A DNA stretch of 64,000 bases from Gammaproteobacteria bacterium. GTDB lineage: Bacteria > Pseudomonadota > Gammaproteobacteria > Ga0077536. The stretch covers positions 1 to 64,000 of the forward strand of contig SHZJ01000012.1 of NCBI GenBank assembly GCA_009692365.1, in the 5' to 3' direction. A model generated the notes under the pieces. The model saw nothing but the letters and a program-made list of their open reading frames with translations. It was not told where the DNA came from and made no database searches. The position numbers and the translations under genes are program-made. Shown piece by piece: positions 8,238-16,239 of the stretch (positions within the stretch are counted from its first letter, which is position 1; each line of letters begins with the position of its first letter).

Positions 8238-9446
8238 ATGCAAAATGCCGCGCTTGACCTCTCCGACGGCAGGAATTTCGCGCAGGGTTTCCCGCACGAA
8301 TTCTTTACCTGGCTGCGCGCTAACGAACCCCTTTACTGGCACCCGCCCACGCCCGTCACCCCCGATGGCGAGGGCTTTTGGGTGTTCAGCCGCTACGCCG
8401 ATGTCGACGCGGTGATCATGGATCCAAACGCGTATTCATCCGATCGGGGGGGGACGCGTACTGCCGGGGGCACGACGATCAAGGACGAACAGTCGGCCGG
8501 GCGCGTGATGAACCAAGCCGATGGCCTGTTGCATCGTCGTCTGCGGGCGATCGTCAACGAGGGTTTTACGGTCAAAGCCATCGCCGGTCTGGAAGACGAG
8601 CTGCGCACGCGCACGCGACGCCTGCTGGAGGGCCTTGAGATCGGCGATCGTCTGGACTTCGCCCACCGGGTGGCGCGCGAAATCCCGACCCAGGCCATTT
8701 GCATCGTCTTAGGTGTGCCAGAGACGGACCGGCTGATGCTCGTGGACTGGATCGACCACGGCATCGAGGCCCCGTCCGAGGCGGTTATTGCCGAGGAATA
8801 CTCGCGCAAGATCCGCCGCTATGCGCAGGGTCTGATCCTCAGCAAGCGTGCCTCCCCGCAGGACGATATTTTCTCCACCATCGTGCATGCCCGTTTCGAA
8901 GCGGACGGCTCGACCCTCTCGGACCACGAACTGCGTTCGTTCTTTGGCCTGTTATTCCCCGCCGGGGCCGAAACCACCACCCGCTCGATCAGCGGCGGCA
9001 TGTTGGCGCTGGTCGAACGGCCCGCCGCGTGGCGCGCATTACGCGCGCAGCCGGGCTTACTAAAAACCGCCATCGAAGAAATTGTGCGCTGGACAACGCC
9101 CTCCTGTTACAAACGCCGCACCGCCACCCGTGACCTGCGTCACGCGGACAAACTTATCCGCGAGGGCGATAAAGTGACCTTCTGGGAAATGTCCGCCAAT
9201 CGCGATGAACGCATTTTCGAGCAGCCCTTCGAGTTCCAGCCCGGGCGCAACCCGAATCGGCACTTGGGTTTTGGCGCCGGCGTGCATTTTTGCTTGGGCT
9301 CGGTGCTCGCGCGATTGGAGCTGCGGGTGGTGTTCGAAGAACTCCTCGCCAGCCCGCTTAATTTCGCGCTGGACGGGGTCCCCGTGTGGATGCCCAATAA
9401 CCGGCTGGTCGGTTTGAAATCCCTACCGCTGCGGGTGATTGCCTAG
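8238..9446 (+). CDS. Cytochrome P450
   Basis: A complete bacterial P450 of 402 residues. The I-helix has the oxygen-activating motif AGAETTT, the K-helix ExxR is EIVR, and the heme loop is FGAGVHFCLG with the axial thiolate at Cys352. The overall form, including SPQDDIFS before the I-helix, resembles CYP125/CYP142-like steroid or terpene hydroxylases, but subfamily is inference. It needs a ferredoxin and reductase; none is encoded nearby. It is transcribed away from the Baeyer-Villiger monooxygenase with a 179-base shared upstream region. A weak GAGG site precedes the ATG. Confidence 0.97.
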   Translation: MQNAALDLSDGRNFAQGFPHEFFTWLRANEPLYWHPPTPVTPDGEGFWVFSRYADVDAVIMDPNAYSSDRGGTRTAGGTTIKDEQSAGRVMNQADGLLHRRLRAIVNEGFTVKAIAGLEDELRTRTRRLLEGLEIGDRLDFAHRVAREIPTQAICIVLGVPETDRLMLVDWIDHGIEAPSEAVIAEEYSRKIRRYAQGLILSKRASPQDDIFSTIVHARFEADGSTLSDHELRSFFGLLFPAGAETTTRSISGGMLALVERPAAWRALRAQPGLLKTAIEEIVRWTTPSCYKRRTATRDLRHADKLIREGDKVTFWEMSANRDERIFEQPFEFQPGRNPNRHLGFGAGVHFCLGSVLARLELRVVFEELLASPLNFALDGVPVWMPNNRLVGLKSLPLRVIA

Positions 9447-9512
9447 GCACCTCGGGTGCCCGACCTCGGCTCGTGCGGTGTGCGCGCTAGCCGAGGTGCG
9501 GCAGCTGACGGC

Positions 9513-9905
9513 TTAAGGTGCGAAGGTCACCGTAACGTGCTCGGTATCCAGATATTCGCGCACCGCGCAAAATTTCCCCGCCCGGATCACCATCATGAAA
9601 TGGTAGATATTCTGGTAAGTACGCCCGTTGCTAAACTCGGCGTAAGACTCCGCTTCGACCGATACCCGGTCGCCCTCCGCCGTGAGCAGCTTGGGCGTTA
9701 CGCGTAAACCCTTAGGTGCCATGGGTGTGACTTGGCCCAGCAGCTTGGCGAATTCTGGCTTCGAATAAGTGCCCGAGAGCGCGGTCGTGCCGGCCACCCA
9801 CCAGGTCGCGTCTTCCGTGAGCAAGCCCAGCACCTCCTCGTACTTGCCCTCGCTAAAGGCTCGCCAGAAGTTGGTCACCAGTTCTTTGTTAGATTCGATT
9901 CCCAT
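9513..9905 (-). CDS. SnoaL/NTF2-like (ketosteroid-isomerase fold) protein
   Basis: A 130-residue cone-shaped alpha+beta protein of the SnoaL/NTF2-like superfamily. The N-terminus VTNFWRAFSEGKYEEVLGLL and the strand DATWWVAGTT are characteristic, as is the C-terminal IRAGKFCAVREYLDTEHV. Members catalyse isomerisation, cyclisation or dehydration, or merely bind small hydrophobic ligands. It converges with the P450 gene. An Asp (in LDTEH) near the usual ketosteroid-isomerase acid is present, but no specific activity can be assigned. Confidence 0.85.
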   Translation of the reverse strand: MGIESNKELVTNFWRAFSEGKYEEVLGLLTEDATWWVAGTTALSGTYSKPEFAKLLGQVTPMAPKGLRVTPKLLTAEGDRVSVEAESYAEFSNGRTYQNIYHFMMVIRAGKFCAVREYLDTEHVTVTFAP

Positions 9906-10199
9906 CGTTGTTACTCCGTCTTAGGGGTGGACTGGCCTTGGTTTAGCTGGCTACGCGGCGCGGCCTCAGGCCGCCGCTGACGGCAGAATATGCCCCCTTC
10001 TCTGGGTGTTGCCAACCGTCAGCGAAAGCCGCCCTGCGCGCTATTTGCCGCGCGTCCTCCACAGCCGTTAGACTCTGCGCGCGCGGTACGAGGCGGCCCG
10101 CCGAGTCTCGGGAACAGCCCCGCCAATAGGCCGCTCAAAGGTCGCCAAAAAGCGCCTTGAGAACCGCTCAATACACTGTTTTATAGAGGAAGTTTCAGG
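9906..10199. other. Divergent intergenic region
   Basis: About 294 bases between the reverse SnoaL-like gene and the forward entericidin gene. No larger gene is present. The GAGGA ribosome-binding site for the entericidin is at 10186-10190. No convincing promoter could be placed. Confidence 0.4.
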
Positions 10200-10328
10200 A
10201 TGCAATATCTCGCTCGTGCTGTTCTGATCTGGGTGGGGCTGTTGACGCTCACCGCCTGCAACACCATCAATGGGGTGGGCAAAGATATTCAAAAAGGTGG
10301 CGAGGCCATCGTGAAGTCCACCCGCTAG
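10200..10328 (+). CDS. Entericidin A/B-like small lipoprotein
   Basis: A 42-residue protein easily missed by length cut-offs. It starts with a hydrophobic segment ending in the lipobox LTAC; Cys20 would become the lipidated N-terminus. The mature part, NTINGVGKDI followed by QKGGEAI, is the entericidin signature: NTxxGxGxDIxxxGxxI. GAGGA lies ten bases upstream of the ATG. Entericidins are small outer-membrane-associated lipoproteins; in E. coli EcnA/EcnB form an antidote/toxin-like pair under stationary-phase control, but single copies are common elsewhere. No partner gene is visible here. Identification rests on motif and length. Confidence 0.85.
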   Translation: MQYLARAVLIWVGLLTLTACNTINGVGKDIQKGGEAIVKSTR

Positions 10329-10369
10329 AGCCCCGAGCGCGGCGCGGTACGGTGCCGGCGTGGGCCGTC

Positions 10370-11002
10370 TCAGTTGGTGGCAGCCATTGGCTCGGCGGCG
10401 CGTGCCTTGGCCGCGGCGATATCGTGCAGCAGGCGCGCTACGACCAAGCGCATGAGATGAAAGCCTGGTTTGGGGTGGACATCATACAGCTGTGCCCGGC
10501 CCGCGGCGGACCGCGTGTGGCGCACGCAATCGGTGTCGCAGGCGCTCGTCCCGGTGCGGTGGTGATCGGGCGAAAACAGCCCGATTTCGCCCAATAACGC
10601 GCCGGCGCCCAGCGCGACGTCGGGCTCTTTTAGTCGCACCTGTCCGGTTTCGACGCAGACCATTTCCGTCGCCACCTCGCCCTTATGCCACAGGGTCTCA
10701 CCGGCCTTGGCTAAGCGACGCTGCCTCTGCGGCAATAGCCACGCGGCCACCGGGGTATCGGCCTTGGCCTGCGCCATCGCGGCGATCAGGCTTCTCCTGT
10801 GCAGCAGTTTTTTGATGTTGATGGGGATCATCGCCAAGGACAGCAGGATCGTGGGTCACGACGCACTCAAAAAGGCCTAGATCAAAAGCCAGACGTTGGC
10901 CGACAGCGCCATCGCGCGCAGGGGCAACATGCTCTGCATCAGATAGCTGGCCACCAGGAGTCCCGCGCCGATGAACCCCAGCCCATATCCCACGGCTGTC
11001 AT
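10370..11002 (-). pseudogene. Broken membrane protein with C-terminal cyclic-nucleotide-binding domain
   Basis: Read from the ATG at 11002 (AAAAGGAAC upstream), one frame gives a plausible N-terminus, YGLGFIGAGLLVASYLMQSM, a membrane helix followed by PLRAMALSANVWLLI. It is then cut by TAG (10877-10879) and TGA (10856-10858), after which the same frame runs on without a break to 10370. The second half is a cyclic-nucleotide-binding domain: KAGETLWHKGE, then GALLGEIGLFSP and a final helix. Small membrane proteins with this layout are known in Proteobacteria. The two in-frame stops make it a likely pseudogene. A truncated protein could start at TTG 10837 but would lack the membrane part. Confidence 0.75.
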
Positions 11003-11390
11003 ACCGATGTTCCTTTTGCCTCATCCGACGGCGCCGCGCGGGCGTGATTATGGCCGCAGCTTAGCCGTAGCGACAACCCGCGAGGGCGCGAATTGAGCCC
11101 GGCCGGCCCAGCCAGCCCCCCCCGACGCGTCGCCGGCGGCGTTGGGGCCGATGGGCGCGGCGAGCAGATTTGGAGGCTGTCGCCCTGCTGGTTGCGGCCA
11201 CCTAGGCTGAACGGTATCTTGGTTCGCGGATGTTCAGTGCGCGCTGGCCACGACCCCGGCCGCCAGCCACGCTGGAGCGACTCGAACCTGATTTGACTGA
11301 GCTAGGTGCGGCCGGCAGCGGCCGTGTGTTGCGGTGAGACTGAGCGGAGCCCGGCGGTGGCCACCACCGCCCCGCCCACAGAGGACGCCG
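11003..11390. other. Intergenic region
   Basis: 388 bases between diverging genes, with no gene recognised. An 8-bp inverted repeat with 3-base loop (GGCGGTGG/CCACCGCC) lies at 11353-11371 just before the Shine-Dalgarno region of the next gene; its role is unknown. Confidence 0.4.
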
Positions 11391-11744
11391 ATGAGCCAGC
11401 AACTTCCCGCCGCGTTTGCCGACCTCGCGCACTTTGTGCCCGGCTGGAACTATTCCACCGAGCAGGCGCGGAGCGCTTTTCGCGTGCAGCAATCCCAGCC
11501 CGTGCTCGAGGACTTCTACCACACCGTGATGGCCCGCCTCGACGAGATCGCGGCGTACCTCGATGCCTTTGCGCTGGACGCACTCACGCGCGAGCAAGGC
11601 AACCTGCTGGAACTGGCGCTCATGGTCATGGAGGTCGCGCCCGCCATCGAGTACTACCACCTGCCCGACGTCCCGCACGCGGTCGCTTTCGAAAAATTTG
11701 ACGTCTTGCCCACACCGCCACGCTACCGAGTTGTGGACCAGTAA
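11391..11744 (+). CDS. Conserved small helical protein upstream of Rieske oxygenase
   Basis: A 117-residue acidic, mostly helical protein; ATG at 11391 with GAGGA ten bases upstream. Features: VPGWNYSTEQARSAFR, a helical FYHTVMARLDEIAAYLD stretch, LLELALMVMEVAPAIEYY and the C-terminal VPHAVAFEKFD. I do not recognise a named family. Small proteins of similar look occur next to aromatic-ring oxygenase genes, so a helper or chaperone-like role for the oxygenase is a guess. The Rieske gene begins 28 bases downstream on the same strand, so co-transcription is likely. It has no Cys pairs, signal peptide or membrane helix. Confidence 0.75.
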   Translation: MSQQLPAAFADLAHFVPGWNYSTEQARSAFRVQQSQPVLEDFYHTVMARLDEIAAYLDAFALDALTREQGNLLELALMVMEVAPAIEYYHLPDVPHAVAFEKFDVLPTPPRYRVVDQ

Positions 11745-11772
11745 TGTGCGTTAACCGAGCGGGAGAAGGACT

Positions 11773-12996
11773 ATGAGCGTGCTGGAAACATTCGATCACA
11801 CGACGACCCGCCGGCTACACGCCGAGCGCTACCCCGAACTCGGCACGGGGCCGGTCTCGGTAACGCCCTTTATCGCGCCAGAATTTCTGGCGCTGGAGTG
11901 TGAGCACATTTTTTCGAAAATGTGGCTAATGGTGGGGCGCATCGACGCACTGCCGACAGCGGGAGATTATTTTGTCCGCGTGATCGAGTGTCTTAATAAA
12001 AGCATCATCATCGCGCGTGGCCAGGACGGGGTGGTGCGCGGCTTCCATAATGTCTGCCGCCACCGCGGCACCCGCGTGGCGGCTGGGGCGGGTAACTGCA
12101 AGTACTTTACCTGTCGCTTCCATGGCTGGGTCTACGATACCGCGGGGCGGATCAAGAGTATCCCGGACGAATCACAATTCCACGCGCTCGATAAGCAAAA
12201 ACTCAACCTGGCGCCGATCCATACCGACGTCTGGAATGGTTTTGTGTTCGTCAACTTTGCCGAGCAACCGCGCGAAACACTGCGCGAGCAGTTGGCGGAA
12301 ATCGGCGAGAAACTTGCGCAATTTCCCACCCAGTCCATGGTGGTTTCGGGGCGTTGGGGCGCCACCCTAAAGGCCAACTGGAAGTTGTTTCTGGATGCGT
12401 TTCAGGAGGGCTACCACGTGGACACCGTGCACTCGGGCACCGTCGGCGGTTACTTTACGGGCCGCCGAAATCCCAGCTGCAGGCCCTCCCACCTAGCACT
12501 CTACCAGCGTAACCGCGCCGCCTCGTTCTCCTACGATCCGGACTTTACGCCGCACCGCTCGGAGCTGTTTTCCATTAAATCCGATGCCGCCCTCACGCAG
12601 GGCGCGCAAGCCGAGCAAAAAAAGTTGCCCGGCACCAACCCCGACAACGATCCGTATTACTCCTTCGACATCAATGTCATTTTCCCCAACTGGTTGTTCG
12701 ATACTTCGGCGGGTTTCTATTTCGTGCACGAACTGTGGCCCATCGACGCCACGACCACCCGTTGGGAGAGTTCGCTTTATTTTGCCCCGCCCACGCGGGC
12801 GTCGCAGATGATCGCCCAAGAACAGACGATAACGCTCCTGCGCGATGCGTTCCGCGAGGATGTTGCAACCAGCGAAAGCTCGCAGGCTGGGCTGAATGCC
12901 GGGGTGCTGAAGGAAATCCATTTTGCCGACAGCGAGATTACCTGTCGCCATTTCTACCAGGTCGTGACGCAGTTAGTGCAAAACGGCGGGCCCTGA
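11773..12996 (+). CDS. Rieske non-heme iron aromatic-ring oxygenase, alpha subunit
   Basis: A 407-residue oxygenase component. The Rieske [2Fe-2S] ligands are Cys95-x-His97 and Cys114-x2-His117. The catalytic iron site is in NWKLFLDAFQEGYHVDTVH, with His215 and His220 and the bridging Asp208. The length and C-terminal arrangement fit ring-hydroxylating or demethylating alpha subunits. It takes electrons from a ferredoxin and reductase; neither, nor a small beta subunit, is encoded beside it, so it probably borrows partners from elsewhere in the genome and may be a homotrimer. Ribosome-binding site GGGAGAAGG. The aromatic or steroid substrate is not deducible. Confidence 0.95.
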   Translation: MSVLETFDHTTTRRLHAERYPELGTGPVSVTPFIAPEFLALECEHIFSKMWLMVGRIDALPTAGDYFVRVIECLNKSIIIARGQDGVVRGFHNVCRHRGTRVAAGAGNCKYFTCRFHGWVYDTAGRIKSIPDESQFHALDKQKLNLAPIHTDVWNGFVFVNFAEQPRETLREQLAEIGEKLAQFPTQSMVVSGRWGATLKANWKLFLDAFQEGYHVDTVHSGTVGGYFTGRRNPSCRPSHLALYQRNRAASFSYDPDFTPHRSELFSIKSDAALTQGAQAEQKKLPGTNPDNDPYYSFDINVIFPNWLFDTSAGFYFVHELWPIDATTTRWESSLYFAPPTRASQMIAQEQTITLLRDAFREDVATSESSQAGLNAGVLKEIHFADSEITCRHFYQVVTQLVQNGGP

Positions 12997-13447
12997 GCGG
13001 GCTGAGCGCCGCGGGCGCGCGCCGCGGGGCTGCGGCACTACGGCCGCGCGGAGCCTGGTCGCTCTGGTTAGGACAGAACGTTGCAGGCACGCCGCTGACG
13101 CACGGCAGTAGCCGCTCCACCTAGACGCAGGGGCGGGTCCCGCGCGGTGCCCCTTGGAGCAAGGTCACCGCGCCAGCGCTGTTGCCTGATGCTGGCCCGC
13201 GGCTTTAATCCGAGGTCTCGCAATGGCGCCATCGACGCTGCCCGGCGGCTGATCCAGCACCGCCGGCGCGACACCCACTGTTTATCGTTGGTGTCCCAGC
13301 CCTGTTGCGACCGGCTGCGAGGGGGTGGTAACGCACCCGCGAGCCGCCGCCGCCCCAGCCTCCCGGCTTCGAATTTTTGCGTTGCCGCAGGCGCGCCGGC
13401 CCAACCTCACGCCCCGGCCCGAAGTCCAGACGAGCGAGCCTGCTGGC
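12997..13447. other. Intergenic region without recognisable gene
   Basis: 451 bases between convergent genes. All frames look like non-coding GC-rich DNA. No terminator with a T-run was found. Confidence 0.45.
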
Positions 13448-14311
13448 TCAGATGAGTTCGACGGGATCGCCAACGGCGATATCGCCGGCTTTGGCTAAAT
13501 TGCAATAAACGCCACAGTTCTGACCGGACTCGCGCACGATTGTGCGCAATACGGACGGGTCTTTGGGCAGCTTCCCCGTTGCCTGCGTCGTCATCGAGCA
13601 GCGCACGGTCGGGATCACGACATCGATTATCGTGCTACCAACGTGGAGCGATCTCCCGCACCAATCGAATTCGGCGAAACCTTTCGCCTCACCGGTATCG
13701 ATGACGAGGTTCGGACGAAAGCGCATCGGTTCGAAGCGTGCCGCCCCATTCAGGCGGCCGAGTTCCGCCATCATCGCCGTGGTGAGGATGGTGAGCGGGA
13801 AAGCGTCGAAATAGGTGCCCAGCGGTGAGGTGTACTGGGCGAGTTCTTGGCGCAGTGGCGCGGGGATGTTCGACACCTCGGGTTGGGGTTCGTCGTGCGT
13901 CCGCGCGAACATGTAGCGCAGTTCGTCTGCGAAATTTATTGTGGAACTGCGCCGATAGTGAGCGAGATCCGATTTCGGCTGGCGCGGCCACAGTGTGATC
14001 TTGCGGCCCAGCAATGCGGAGATTTTCGCGGCGGTCGACGGATCGCTCGTCGTCAACCGCTCACCCGACGGGAGGCGCAATTCCGCCACCGGGATCGTCC
14101 CCTCGCACGGTTCCTCCAGATAGCGCGCCTCGCACTGCAGGAGCATCGGCAGTCGCTTCGCGCCGCGTATCTCGCCGGCTTCCTCGTCGCGAAAGGCCCA
14201 ACCGCGGTCGCCGGCGAGGCCCATCTCGTCGAACGCTCCGCGAGTAAGCAACTCCCCGGCCATGGATTTTACCGGGTATCTCCAAATGGCAATGACGGTT
14301 CCGACCCGCAT
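13448..14311 (-). CDS. MOSC domain protein (molybdenum-cofactor sulfurase C-terminal type)
   Basis: A 287-residue protein with the two parts of MOSC/YcbX-like proteins. The MOSC_N part begins with IAIWRYPVKSMAGE and GLAGDRGWAF; the MOSC beta-barrel shows MRFRPNLVIDTG, FAEFDWCGRSLHVG and PTVRCSMTT, which contains the conserved Cys proposed to handle sulfur. The C-terminus is CGVYCNLAKAGDIAVGD. Relatives bind the molybdenum cofactor and pass sulfur or reduce N-hydroxylated compounds. AGGAT precedes the ATG. No neighbouring gene suggests a partner; it stands between the Rieske gene (convergent) and the thiolase-like gene (divergent). Confidence 0.92.
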   Translation of the reverse strand: MRVGTVIAIWRYPVKSMAGELLTRGAFDEMGLAGDRGWAFRDEEAGEIRGAKRLPMLLQCEARYLEEPCEGTIPVAELRLPSGERLTTSDPSTAAKISALLGRKITLWPRQPKSDLAHYRRSSTINFADELRYMFARTHDEPQPEVSNIPAPLRQELAQYTSPLGTYFDAFPLTILTTAMMAELGRLNGAARFEPMRFRPNLVIDTGEAKGFAEFDWCGRSLHVGSTIIDVVIPTVRCSMTTQATGKLPKDPSVLRTIVRESGQNCGVYCNLAKAGDIAVGDPVELI

Positions 14312-14595
14312 GAGAGATCCTTTTTAGTGGGATACAGAAGGCTACAGTCTATGCGAACAGCGCCGCGTTCATGGCCCTCGCCGCACGATTACGCGCCGTG
14401 GCGAGCCAGCAACCGCTCCCCCGCCCGCGCCCAAAACCCTCGCGGCAAAAAAATGTGGAAGCTCCGGGCGGCTCGCAGCGCCGGTGACAGCGATTCCCGT
14501 CGACGGCAGCCCCTATACTCGCCACTTGCGGGCGCGCTACACCGGCGCACCGATGCTGATCCTATTCATTGGTCGTGACACGGTGAGGGGAAGAC
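14312..14595. other. Divergent intergenic region
   Basis: 284 bases between MOSC (reverse) and the thiolase-like gene (forward). No gene or clear promoter found. GAGGGGAAG before 14596 acts as the ribosome-binding site. Confidence 0.4.
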
Positions 14596-15780
14596 ATGTC
14601 CGAGCGCAGCTTGCGCGGCAAGGCCGCCATCACCGGCATCGGTGAGACAACCTATTACAAACATGGCGCCTCGCCCCACAGTGAATTCAAGCTGGCGCTG
14701 CAAGCGGTGGTCGCGGCCTGTGCCGACGCCGGCATCAGCCCCGATGAGGTCGACGGCTTTGCATCCTATGGTGATGACCGTTCCGACGCCGGGCATCTGG
14801 CGGCGGCGCTAGGGATCCGCGAACTGAAGTTCTCCAACATGTTCTGGGGCGGTGGTGGCGGTGGTGTCTGCGGCGCGATCGGCAATGCCGCCGCGGCAGT
14901 CGCGACCGGCATGGCCGATTGCGTGGTCGCATTCCGCTCGCTCGCGCAGGGCCAGTATCGCCGCTATGGCCGCAGCGGTGCGGCGGCGGTCTTGGCGGGT
15001 GATGATTCCTTCGTTATTCCCTATGGGGTGATGTCGCCCGCCCAGCGTTTTGCCATGAAGGTCACACGCTTTATGCACGAGCACGGCATCAAACAGGATG
15101 CTTTGCGCGCCATCTCGCTGGCCTGTTATCACCACGCGCAAAATAATCCCAACGCTGTGATGCATGGCCGCCCCTTAGATGCAGAAAAGTACGACACCTC
15201 GCGCTGGATCGTCGAACCGTTTTTCCATCTCTACGATTGTTGCCAGGAGAACGATGGCGCGGCGGCGGTGATCGTGATGTCAGCGGAGCGGGCGCGGGAT
15301 CTCAAGCACAAGCCGGCTTACATTCTGGCCTGTGCCCAGGGTTGTGATACACGCAGCGCCGCGCCGGTGCACAACATGCCCAATTACGCGAGCAGTCATT
15401 TTGGACAACTCGCGCCCCGGCTATATCAAATGGCCAAGCTCGGCCCGGCCGACATGGGCATCGTGCAGTGTTATGAGAACTTCACCGGCGGTGTCCTGAT
15501 GAGTCTGGTCGAGCACGGCCTGGTAAAAACCGAGGAGGCGAACGAAGTGCTGGTGAAAGATAATCTCATCGCGCCTAACGGCCGCATACCGCTCAATACC
15601 AGCGGCGGCAATCTCGCTGAATGTTATATGCATGGCTTGGAATTGGTGCACGAATCGGTGCGCCAGATCCGCGGGGTGGCGATCAACCAGACCCACCAGA
15701 ACGATGTCGCGCTGATCATGGGCGGGCCGATGGTGACGCCGGTCAGTTCACTGATCCTAGGCTCGGAGTCAGCACTGTGA
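14596..15780 (+). CDS. Thiolase-like / SCP-x-Ltp2-type acyl-CoA aldolase subunit
   Basis: A 394-residue non-decarboxylating thiolase-superfamily protein of the lipid-transfer-protein (SCP-x thiolase/Ltp2) branch. Visible are KAAITGIGETTYYKHG at the start, GGGGGGVCGAIGNAAAAV in the core, QCYENFTGGVLMSLVEHG, and the C-terminal NTSGGNLAECYMHGLE plus NQTHQNDVALIMGG. The pairing with a DUF35 gene overlapping its stop is the arrangement of Ltp2-ChsH2 retro-aldolases, which cleave steroid side-chain 3-hydroxyacyl-CoAs. That specific reaction is inference; thiolysis of a branched acyl-CoA is the alternative. It starts a forward operon. Confidence 0.93.
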   Translation: MSERSLRGKAAITGIGETTYYKHGASPHSEFKLALQAVVAACADAGISPDEVDGFASYGDDRSDAGHLAAALGIRELKFSNMFWGGGGGGVCGAIGNAAAAVATGMADCVVAFRSLAQGQYRRYGRSGAAAVLAGDDSFVIPYGVMSPAQRFAMKVTRFMHEHGIKQDALRAISLACYHHAQNNPNAVMHGRPLDAEKYDTSRWIVEPFFHLYDCCQENDGAAAVIVMSAERARDLKHKPAYILACAQGCDTRSAAPVHNMPNYASSHFGQLAPRLYQMAKLGPADMGIVQCYENFTGGVLMSLVEHGLVKTEEANEVLVKDNLIAPNGRIPLNTSGGNLAECYMHGLELVHESVRQIRGVAINQTHQNDVALIMGGPMVTPVSSLILGSESAL

Positions 15781-16235
15781 GCAGCACCTATCTGCCTGAG
15801 GGGCTGCCGCAGCCCGGCACGGGTCCCGATGGTCTGGCCGAGCCCTATTGGGCAGGCACCCGCGAAGGTAAGTTGCGCATTCAACGTTGCAGCGCTTGTC
15901 AGTCCTGGCAGTGGGGCCCGGAATGGATCTGCCATCGGTGCCACTCCTTCGAGATGGCATGGGTAGACATTGTTGGCCGTGGGCACATCTACAGTTATGA
16001 GCGGCCCCATCACCCGGTACATGCCGCGCTCCACGGCCACGGCCCCTACCTGGTGGTGCTGGTGGAACTGCCGGACTACGGTCGGGTGCGCATGATCGGC
16101 AATCTCCTCGGTGATCCCCGGCAGGCAGTTGTGATCGGCGCGGCGGTGGAGGCGGTGTTCGAGCCGCACGATAACTCTGACCCGCCTTACACCTTGGTGC
16201 AGTGGCGTTTGGTATCAGGTCATACTGACGCCTGA
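15777..16235 (+). CDS. DUF35 zinc-ribbon/OB-fold acyl-CoA-associated protein
   Basis: A 152-residue protein beginning at GTG 15777, which overlaps the thiolase-like stop by four bases (GTGA), a strong sign of translational coupling. The N-terminal rubredoxin-like zinc ribbon has Cys38-x2-Cys41 and Cys52-x2-Cys55; the rest is the OB-fold with GRGHIYSYERPHHPVHA and a DYGRVRMIGNL strand. DUF35 proteins bind acyl-CoA and form obligate complexes with Ltp2-like aldolases or hydratases. It is therefore probably the partner subunit of the preceding gene. A much longer open frame starts upstream within the thiolase gene but is a shadow. Confidence 0.93.
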   Translation: MSSTYLPEGLPQPGTGPDGLAEPYWAGTREGKLRIQRCSACQSWQWGPEWICHRCHSFEMAWVDIVGRGHIYSYERPHHPVHAALHGHGPYLVVLVELPDYGRVRMIGNLLGDPRQAVVIGAAVEAVFEPHDNSDPPYTLVQWRLVSGHTDA

Positions 16236-16239
16236 GCAC

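Noticed and set aside
10157-10185. TTGAGA-N17-TTTATA as promoter of the entericidin gene
   Set aside because: The start of transcription would fall on or after the ribosome-binding site at 10186-10190, leaving no room for a leader.
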